Assembly (NCBI GenBank): GCA_019638615.1 | Contig: JAHBTL010000004.1 | Span: 62,001-126,000, forward strand | Length of the DNA stretch: 64,000 bases | Direction of reading: 5' to 3' | From: Chitinophagaceae bacterium | Lineage (GTDB): Bacteria; Bacteroidota; Bacteroidia; Chitinophagales; Chitinophagaceae | Shown here: positions 57,583-64,000 of the stretch, one piece after another | How positions within the stretch are numbered: position 1 is the first letter of the stretch | Layout: each line of letters opens with the position of its first letter | The notes under the pieces: model-generated | What the model was told of the DNA's origin: nothing | Seen by the model: the letters and a program-made list of their open reading frames with translations, nothing else | Databases searched by the model: none | Made by a program: the position numbers and the translations under genes

Positions 57583-58347
57583 CTATCGTCTGTATCCAAG
57601 CTCAGCGCCGCCACTTACCGGCATTGTACATCCTGTAATAAAACGTGCCCTATCGGATAATAAGAACACACATGCGTCTGCTATTACATCGCCCTCAGGA
57701 CAATATCCAAGGGGATGAATGGAACTTATATAGGCTTCAGCTGATTGGCTGTCTTCCTGATCTTCAACCCAGGATTGAACGGCAGGGGTTTTTACCCATG
57801 CCGGGCAAACTGCGTTTACCCGTATCCGGTATTTTGCATAGTCCAGTGCCATGGATTTGGTAAGTGCGCTGATCCCTCCTTTTGTGGCAGTATATGCCGC
57901 GTGCATTTCCTGGCCGATATGTCCTACCAGGCTGCTCGTATTTAAAATGCTTCCCCCGGTTCTGCGGAGCGCTTCGAGTCCATATTTTGTTGTTAAATAA
58001 ATACTTTTAAGATTGACATCCATAAGCCTGTGCCATTCTTCGGTAGTGGTTTCATGCAGCATAGCCGAAGGAGTAACGATGCCTGCATTGTTATGGATGG
58101 CATCCAGCTTCCCGAAGCTGTCAAGTGTTTTTTGTATTGCATTTTGTGCATCTGTTTCTGAGGATACATCACAATACAGGGGAATATAGCGGCGGTTATC
58201 CAGTTCTTCCGCCAGCCTGTCCAGTTCTTTCTCGTTGTTGCTTGCTATGGCAAGTATTGCTCCTTCTTTTGTGTAAGCTTTTGCACATTCCAGTCCAATC
58301 CCACTTGACCCGCCTGTGAGAAATAATACTTTATCTTTAAGCAACAT
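57583..58347 (-). CDS. Short-chain dehydrogenase/reductase
   Basis: A 254-residue classical SDR: cofactor motif LTGGSSGIGLECAKAYTKEG, NNAG in IHNNAGIVTPS, catalytic Ser in SILNTSSLVGHIG and YxxxK in AAYTATKGGISAL. CPAWVKTPAVQSW and the ending RARFITGCTMPVSGGAELGYRR fit sugar- or alcohol-dehydrogenase-like SDRs. It is divergent from an AraC-type regulator with 90 bp between them, so that regulator may control it. A palindrome AAAGTACTTT (58368-58377) lies in this spacer. Confidence 0.9.
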   Translation of the reverse strand: MLLKDKVLFLTGGSSGIGLECAKAYTKEGAILAIASNNEKELDRLAEELDNRRYIPLYCDVSSETDAQNAIQKTLDSFGKLDAIHNNAGIVTPSAMLHETTTEEWHRLMDVNLKSIYLTTKYGLEALRRTGGSILNTSSLVGHIGQEMHAAYTATKGGISALTKSMALDYAKYRIRVNAVCPAWVKTPAVQSWVEDQEDSQSAEAYISSIHPLGYCPEGDVIADACVFLLSDRARFITGCTMPVSGGAELGYRR

Positions 58348-58437
58348 TATACATTTATTTATGAAACAAAGTACTTTTATTGACCGTCTGAAAACAATGG
58401 AGTATCAGTGTACTTTAATGGATAATCCTATTATTAT

Positions 58438-59355
58438 ATGATCGCTGAAAAAAGATACAAAGGACTAGCTATAAGAAAACGGGACGGCTTTACCGGGGAG
58501 AAGCAAATTATATTGCCTGAAAAATTATTGAGAGAGCGTATACAAAATGATCCTTTGCTTAGTAACCTTTACATCACCCTGATTGGCTATTTTCCCAAGG
58601 CTTCTTATCATTACAGAGAGCGTAGGTGGGGATGTAATGACAATATTCTCTTTTACTGCATTGATGGTAAAGGATGGTACGAGAACAAGTCGGGGTATTG
58701 CGAAATAAAAGCCAATGAATTTGTTATTTTGCCTGCTACGGATAAGTACTTGCGTTATGGGGCGCATGCCGATGATCCATGGTCCCTGTACTGGGTTCAT
58801 TTTTGTGGTACACAAATTCCACATTTCAACCGCATATATGAGTTGGAGCAGTTTTTAACCCCTACAGTTTTACGTCCCGATGAAAGGAGGATCAGCTTGT
58901 GGGAAGAGATGTACAATACCCTTGAAATGGGTTACAGCCTTGACAACCTGAGTTACGCTAATTTTTGCCTTTATCATTTCGTCGCTTCTTTTATATTTCG
59001 CAATCATAATTTTTCCAGCTTCCAGAAAAAAGATGATAATATCATTACGCAGGCGATATTGTATATGCGTGAAAACCTCGGGCAGCGATTATGGATAGAT
59101 GATATTGCAGGAAAGTTTTCTTATTCCGCCTCTCATTTTTCAAGCTTATTCAGGAAACAAACAGGCTTTGCTCCCCTGGATTACTTTATTCATTTAAAAA
59201 TGCAAAAGGCCTGTCAGTTACTCGACCTTACTGAAATGAAGGTAAAAGATATTGCTGTTTTTGTAGGGTATGAGGATCCTTATTTTTTTAACCGCATCTT
59301 TAATAAAATCATTGGAACTTCCCCATCTGAATACCGAAAGACGAACAAAGGCTAA
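58438..59355 (+). CDS. AraC-family transcriptional regulator
   Basis: The 305-residue protein has an N-terminal AraC-type cupin sensor (NILFYCIDGKGWYENKSGYCEIKANEFVILPATDKYLRYGAHADDPWSLYWVHFCG) and two C-terminal helix-turn-helix units (LWIDDIAGKFSYSASHFSSLFRKQTGFAPLDYFIHLKMQKACQLL; KVKDIAVFVGYEDPYFFNRIFNKIIGTSPSEYRK). Bacteroidota relatives sense sugars. It lies divergent from the SDR gene and 97 bp upstream of the LutC-like gene, and may act on either. The inducer is unknown. Confidence 0.93.
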   Translation: MIAEKRYKGLAIRKRDGFTGEKQIILPEKLLRERIQNDPLLSNLYITLIGYFPKASYHYRERRWGCNDNILFYCIDGKGWYENKSGYCEIKANEFVILPATDKYLRYGAHADDPWSLYWVHFCGTQIPHFNRIYELEQFLTPTVLRPDERRISLWEEMYNTLEMGYSLDNLSYANFCLYHFVASFIFRNHNFSSFQKKDDNIITQAILYMRENLGQRLWIDDIAGKFSYSASHFSSLFRKQTGFAPLDYFIHLKMQKACQLLDLTEMKVKDIAVFVGYEDPYFFNRIFNKIIGTSPSEYRKTNKG

Positions 59356-59452
59356 AGAACAAAATTAAAAATCGTACGATTATCCATTGCTGATGGGCAA
59401 TACTCCATTGTTTTACACCTGTTATTGGAGAACTTTGCAATAAAGTTTCTGT

Positions 59453-60082
59453 ATGAGCGATTCCCGTGGCCTGGTATTAGAATTAATAAAAGCCGCGCTC
59501 TCAAATAAAAATGACATAGAGCCGGAAATCAATTACACTGGTACTACCGGTGATTTCTTTATCCGGGAACCGGGCTCAAATGTCGAATTGTTCGAACGGT
59601 CTTTTACCCGGCTGCAGGGAGTTTTTTTTAGTTGTAGCCATATAAATGATATCGCAGGTCTTTTAACACAATTTCCGCCATCCTTACTGCACGGTCAATG
59701 GTGTTGCACAGTTCCGGAGCTTATCCCGGTCCTTCAGCAGGCAGGCATTTCGCTGGTAAACGATGTGTTGCAGGCTGAGGTAGCCTTAACCGATTGTGAA
59801 TGCCTGGTTGCAAGAACAGGCTCTGTTGTACTGAGTGCTGGGCAATCATCAGGCCGGGCGTTGCCTGTATACGCCCCGGTTCATATAGTGATAGCCAATG
59901 TTGGTCAATTGCTATACGATACCGGAAATGCTATTTCTTTTTTACAGGGAAAATATGAAGACAACCTGCCATCCTCATTACACTTCATCGCTGGCCCCAG
60001 CCGTACAGGCGATATAGAAAAAACTTTGGTAATGGGCGTACACGGACCTAAAGACGTGTTTGTATTGCTGATAAAAGAATGA
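59453..60082 (+). CDS. lutC: LUD domain (LutC/YkgG-like) protein
   Basis: A 209-residue protein of the LUD family: LLHGQWCCTVPELIPVLQQAGISLVNDVLQAEVALTDCECLVARTGSVVLSAGQSSGRALPVYAPVHIVIANVGQLLYDT and ending in HFIAGPSRTGDIEKTLVMGVHGPKDVFVLLIK. The GPSRTGDIE motif is the family's clearest mark. LutC works with LutA and LutB in iron-sulfur-dependent L-lactate oxidation; neither is in the window, so this copy is alone and could have another partner. Confidence 0.88.
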   Translation: MSDSRGLVLELIKAALSNKNDIEPEINYTGTTGDFFIREPGSNVELFERSFTRLQGVFFSCSHINDIAGLLTQFPPSLLHGQWCCTVPELIPVLQQAGISLVNDVLQAEVALTDCECLVARTGSVVLSAGQSSGRALPVYAPVHIVIANVGQLLYDTGNAISFLQGKYEDNLPSSLHFIAGPSRTGDIEKTLVMGVHGPKDVFVLLIKE

Positions 60083-60371
60083 ATGAATAAATGAGTAAAA
60101 AAATACGATAATAGAATAATCCAGTAAGATAAGCATATATTCTATTGGTTACCGGGTTTCAATTGTAGAATTTTACTTCATAGCCACGGCAGGAATATTT
60201 CTTTACATGTAATGAATTTTAAAGCGGTTGCCTTCAGGGAACTATAGCAACCGGATTTCATGCTACACCATCAATGAACTGAATTTACCGACTATTGATA
60301 GCCGTATTACGAAGTTCTGTGCCTTTACGAGGCATGGATGGAAAATTTTTTCACTAAAAATTTAACTGTAT

Positions 60372-63300
60372 ATGGAGAATTTATTTCTTAATCAAAAATT
60401 GACAGGTCCTTTTCCACATTCCTGTCTTCGGTTTGCCGACTGTTGTTTTACCCGTATACTGAGAGGGCTTGCTATATCATTTACTTTTATTGCTTTGCCT
60501 ACATTATTGTTATTACCAGCTTTTACAAATGGCAATGACGCTACAGGTAAATATATTTTACAACAAATGCAATCCAATCTTTCTATAACAGGCAAAGTAA
60601 CCAATGAAGGAGGCCTGCCTTTGGAAGGTGTTACGGTGCAGGTTAAGGGGCAAACTACTTATACTACTACAGATGCAACCGGGTCATTTAGTATAAATGT
60701 TCCCGGTAGCAGTGCGGTGCTGGTGTTTAGCTACATAGGGATGCAAACTTTGGAACGGCAGGTACCGGCTTCAGGCATTATGATTGTTGAGCTTAAACAG
60801 GAGCAGGGTACTTTGTCTGATGTGGTGGTGGTAGGTTATGGAACACAGAAAAAAATCAACCTTACAGGCTCAGTAGCTACGGTAGGAGGAAGTACACTCG
60901 TGGAACGGCCGGCTACCAACGCCGCGAATCTTTTACAGGGAAGGGTTACCGGATTGCAGGTGATTCAACCTACTGCTTCTCCGGGGCGCGACGACCCGCA
61001 ATTCCAGATAAGAGGATTGGGCTCGTTTGGCGCATCATCCAATCCGCTTGTGTTGGTAGATGGCTTGATAGGATCGATCACTAACCTGAATCCAAATGAT
61101 ATTGAAAGTGTGTCCGTATTAAAAGACGCCGCTTCGGCTGCCATCTATGGTTCCCGTGCTGCTAACGGAGTGATACTGGTGACCACCAAACGCGGCAGAC
61201 AAGGTGCTCCGCTGCTGGAATATCGTGTGGATATCGGTTCACATACTGCTACGAGGTTACCAGACTTTATATACAATTCTGTAGAATATATGACAATGTA
61301 CAATGCGGCGAAAGAAAGGGTGGGTTTACCGCCCCTGTACACGCAGGAGCAGATTGATGCATACAAAAATCCTTCTGATCCTGTTCAGTATCCTAATTTC
61401 AACTGGACAGATCACTATTTCAATCCTGCTACGGTTATTAATCACAACCTGCGGTTTTCAGGAGGTAACGAGCGCACCAACTACAGCATATCTCTCGGAT
61501 ATCTCGACCAGGACGGTGTATTGCCAGTATTTAACTATAAAAGATACAATGCCATTATCAACATAAATTCCCAGGTAAACAAAAGGGTGAAAGTGGGTAC
61601 TGTGATCAATATGGTGAAAAAAAGAATTGCAGAGCCCAGGAATGTGAACAGTGATGTTGTTCTGCTGGTATACCAGGGCTCACCTAATTTTATGCCTTTT
61701 CTTCCCGATGGCAGCGGACGTATAGCGCGTTATGCATATGCAAACGAAGGACATAACAGAAATCCCGAAACAGATTTACATCCTGGCAATTATCAGCACA
61801 CCAATTTGCATGGCATAAATGCACAGGGCTACATAGATGTACAACTGCTGAAGGGATTGGTTTGGCAGGTAAAAGGAGGATTTAACTATAATGGAGAAAC
61901 ATATAAGAGCCATCAGCAGGTAGTAAACCAATATGCTTATCTCAAGCCGGAGGGCGCTACGGATTATCCTTATATTGACGATGGCGGAAAAAGTGGTGGT
62001 GTAACCGACCGTTATTCTCAAAATGTACTTCCTTCTGTATTTTCCACGCTTAACTACGAAACTGTTTTAGGAAAATCCCACAACCTGAAAGTGCTGGCAG
62101 GTTACGAGCAGCAGTCATTCAAAACTCAATTTTTGCAGGGAGGACGGCTTACTTTCCCTACACCTTCTTTGGCAGAGATCAATGCGGGGTCTCCTACAGG
62201 CCAGAGTCTTTCCGGCACATCTACTGAGTGGGCATTGCGGTCTTATTTTGGAAGAATTAACTACGACTTCAATGGTAAATATTTACTGGAAGGCAATTTA
62301 CGCTACGATGGAAGTTCCCGGATTGCCGGTAATAACCGGTGGGGTGCATTCCCTTCGGTTTCAGCCGGATGGAGGATCTCAAGAGAATCATTTGTTCAGG
62401 ATAACGTGAAGTGGCTGGATGATCTGAAGATCCGTGCTTCCTGGGGTACACTCGGTAACCAGGAGATCGGGTTGTATCCTTACCAGGATATCCTCACGCT
62501 TTCCGAATATCCGTATGGCTCGGCTTTGCAGGCAGCAACTGTTGTAACACGCTTAACAGACAAGAATATTAAATGGGAATCTACAAGGGTGGTTAATATA
62601 GGAATGGACCTGGAAGTAGCAAGGGGCTTGTTTGGGCTCACCCTTGATTGGTTTAAGAAAAATACATTTGACATTCTTACTTCTCAGCCTGTTCCCGGAA
62701 GTCTTGGATTAAGTGGCCCGGTTACTAATGACGGGAAGCTGCAAAATATAGGTTGGGAAGTCCAGCTCCGGCACAACAACCAGGTCGGTGATTTCAATTA
62801 TGGCGCTTATGTTTTGTTCAGCACATTTAAAAATAAGCTGCTGAAAATAAGAGTACCCACTAAAGGAGTGAATGAAGTAGGGTTACCTTATGGATCTTAT
62901 TATATGTATGAGTGGATCGGAATTTTTCAAAACCAGGATGATATCGATAAGTCACCTGAGCAACCATTTTTCCCTCCCCGTCCCGGAGATTTGAAGATTA
63001 AAGATCAGAATGGCGATGGTGTGGTGAATGCTGACGATCGGAAGACCATCAAAGGAATTTTTCCTGACTTTACCTATTCTTTCGGTGTGAATGCCTCCTG
63101 GAAAGGCTTTGCGCTGAGTGCTTTTTTCCAGGGTACACAGGGAAATAAAATGCCACTGAACGGATGGGGAATCGATCCTTTTATCCAGGGTACTCCTCCC
63201 ACTACAAAGTTCAGGGATGCATGGAGCCCTACCAATCCCAGCAATACTGTTCCCGCAATATACGAGTCGTGGACCTACGGCGGCGTATCTGCCTATCCCT

Positions 63301-63566
63301 CTACTTACTACCTGCAGGATGCTTCCTACCTGCGTTTGAAAAATGTGAACCTGTCTTATACATTGCCTAAACGTGTAACGGATAGGATATGGTCAAAAGG
63401 CATCACTGTCTATGTTTCCGGAGACAACCTGCTCACTTTTACCAGGTTTGAAGGAGCAGATCCTGAAACATTGTCCAGAACAGGTAGCACGATCAGCGGG
63501 TGGGGCCGCTATGCACAATTTCCACAGGTACGCATTTTGAATTTTGGTATTGATGTTAAATTCTAA
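60372..63566 (+). CDS. SusC/RagA TonB-dependent transporter without STN domain
   Basis: The 1064-residue protein has a long N-terminal lead with a signal helix (GLAISFTFIALPTLLLLPAF), a carboxypeptidase-like beta-sandwich (ITGKVTNEGGLPLEGVTVQVKGQTTYTTTDATGSFSINVP), then the plug (VVVGYGTQKKINLTGSVATV, NPLVLVDG, SAAIYGSRAANGVILVTTKRG) and a barrel ending VRILNFGIDVKF. It has no STN domain and no sigma/FecR pair upstream, so it is regulated otherwise, perhaps by the AraC protein encoded 1 kb upstream. A SusD gene follows after 19 bp. Confidence 0.96.
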   Translation: MENLFLNQKLTGPFPHSCLRFADCCFTRILRGLAISFTFIALPTLLLLPAFTNGNDATGKYILQQMQSNLSITGKVTNEGGLPLEGVTVQVKGQTTYTTTDATGSFSINVPGSSAVLVFSYIGMQTLERQVPASGIMIVELKQEQGTLSDVVVVGYGTQKKINLTGSVATVGGSTLVERPATNAANLLQGRVTGLQVIQPTASPGRDDPQFQIRGLGSFGASSNPLVLVDGLIGSITNLNPNDIESVSVLKDAASAAIYGSRAANGVILVTTKRGRQGAPLLEYRVDIGSHTATRLPDFIYNSVEYMTMYNAAKERVGLPPLYTQEQIDAYKNPSDPVQYPNFNWTDHYFNPATVINHNLRFSGGNERTNYSISLGYLDQDGVLPVFNYKRYNAIININSQVNKRVKVGTVINMVKKRIAEPRNVNSDVVLLVYQGSPNFMPFLPDGSGRIARYAYANEGHNRNPETDLHPGNYQHTNLHGINAQGYIDVQLLKGLVWQVKGGFNYNGETYKSHQQVVNQYAYLKPEGATDYPYIDDGGKSGGVTDRYSQNVLPSVFSTLNYETVLGKSHNLKVLAGYEQQSFKTQFLQGGRLTFPTPSLAEINAGSPTGQSLSGTSTEWALRSYFGRINYDFNGKYLLEGNLRYDGSSRIAGNNRWGAFPSVSAGWRISRESFVQDNVKWLDDLKIRASWGTLGNQEIGLYPYQDILTLSEYPYGSALQAATVVTRLTDKNIKWESTRVVNIGMDLEVARGLFGLTLDWFKKNTFDILTSQPVPGSLGLSGPVTNDGKLQNIGWEVQLRHNNQVGDFNYGAYVLFSTFKNKLLKIRVPTKGVNEVGLPYGSYYMYEWIGIFQNQDDIDKSPEQPFFPPRPGDLKIKDQNGDGVVNADDRKTIKGIFPDFTYSFGVNASWKGFALSAFFQGTQGNKMPLNGWGIDPFIQGTPPTTKFRDAWSPTNPSNTVPAIYESWTYGGVSAYPSTYYLQDASYLRLKNVNLSYTLPKRVTDRIWSKGITVYVSGDNLLTFTRFEGADPETLSRTGSTISGWGRYAQFPQVRILNFGIDVKF

Positions 63567-63585
63567 ATCTTTTAAAAAGTAAAGT

Positions 63586-64000
63586 ATGAAACTTTTATAT
63601 AGGATGCGGATGGTAATAGCGATTGCATTGCTGGTCTCCTTTGCGACCGCCTGCAAAAAGAGCTTCCTGGATCGTAATCCGTTGGATCAGATATCCAGTG
63701 GTACTTTCTGGCAAACGGAAGACGATGTTAAAATGGCATTGGCCGGTTGTTACCGGCAATTACAGTCCGATTTTTTAAGCTACCGCCGGGTATGGCTGGA
63801 TTGTCTTTCTGATAACGCGTTTGCTGAATGGGGGTATTTTAATATGCCGGCTATGACGATTGGGGTGACCAGCCCCACTTCAGGAGGTGCCGTGAATATG
63901 GCTTATTATGCGCCATATAGAGGAATTGCCAATTGTAATTACTTCCTGGCAAATGTTGATAAGGTTCCGATAGAAGCAGATAAGACAGCGGTATACAAGG
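63586..64000 (+). CDS. SusD/RagB outer-membrane lipoprotein, 3' truncated by window end
   Basis: The ATG at 63586 starts MKLLYRMRMVIAIALLVSF, followed by a lipobox ending at Cys23 (SFATAC) and KKSFLDRNPLDQISSGTFWQ, the standard opening of SusD proteins. The frame stays open to the last base, so at least 138 residues are encoded here and the rest lies beyond the window. It pairs with the SusC gene just upstream and should bind the same glycan at the cell surface. Confidence 0.93.
   Translation, partial: MKLLYRMRMVIAIALLVSFATACKKSFLDRNPLDQISSGTFWQTEDDVKMALAGCYRQLQSDFLSYRRVWLDCLSDNAFAEWGYFNMPAMTIGVTSPTSGGAVNMAYYAPYRGIANCNYFLANVDKVPIEADKTAVYK

Noticed and set aside
1-64000. CRISPR array, prophage, rRNA or tRNA genes
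   Set aside because: No regularly spaced direct repeats, phage gene run, or tRNA/rRNA-like folds were recognised by reading; a tRNA or Rfam scan was not possible.

Overview
The window looks like a chromosome segment of a Bacteroidota bacterium, most likely a glycan-degrading member of the Chitinophagaceae or a near relative (inference from gene families; no marker gene was searched). The signs are two SusC/SusD outer-membrane pairs, an ECF sigma/FecR pair feeding an STN-bearing SusC, many Tat-exported sugar enzymes, DUF4199 and MHS-type transporters, and promoters of the Bacteroidota TTTG / TAnnTTTG type. Coding is dense, on both strands, with no rRNA, tRNA, CRISPR array or phage seen. No transposase gene was found, but several small non-autonomous transposon-like elements were.

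Layout. 1-4680: end of a DUF4091 protein, an exported alpha/beta hydrolase and a large lipoprotein with a haem domain. 4847-12920: AI-2E permease, exported TIM-barrel sugar enzyme, ceramidase-like protein, two methyltransferases, an HxlR/DoxX/DsbA thiol-stress group, a free methionine-(R)-sulfoxide reductase and a DUF1080 glycoside enzyme. 12988-18698: histidine operon hisG-hisD-hisC-(cytochrome c)-hisB, led by a promoter, a 15-residue leader peptide with five consecutive histidines and a terminator/antiterminator switch. 19054-21718: a secreted protein, an inositol-dehydrogenase-like enzyme and a broken Rpn nuclease. 21940-28861: sigma factor, anti-sigma factor, SusC, SusD. 29412-40729: sugar-acid dehydratase of the IlvD/Edd family, RluD-type pseudouridine synthase, a giant SprA-like outer-membrane protein, an MFS permease, a lipoprotein TIM-barrel enzyme and an LTA-synthase-like membrane protein. 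40815-48153: a catalytically degenerate dihydroorotase, a DUF4199 protein, two glycosyltransferases, and a complete set for GDP-D-glycero-D-manno-heptose (kinase, isomerase, guanylyltransferase, phosphatase). 48623-52374: small housekeeping-type genes. 52630-57461: exported sugar-oxidation genes and a second PVC-type haem lipoprotein. 57583-64000: SDR, AraC regulator, LutC-like protein, second SusC and the start of its SusD.

How the parts work together. Exported Gfo/Idh/MocA, TIM-barrel, DUF1080 and haem-lipoprotein genes suggest periplasmic, oxidation-based cleavage of glycosides, with SusC/SusD systems importing the substrates. The heptose genes next to glycosyltransferases point to surface glycan or glycoprotein assembly.

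The most interesting signals are non-coding. The his attenuator uses one hexamer and its complement twice each (CTTACC, GGTAAG, CTTACC, GGTAAG). A family of short elements has related ends (GGGTRCATT or a variant) and 8-bp target duplications: the 413-bp copy at 37156-37568 has a perfect duplication (GATCGTTT), and copies at 12988, 18731 and 44769 have near-perfect ones. Several copies carry a 37-bp palindromic core (GCCGCAGATGC...GCATCTGCGGC) that recurs four times in the window.
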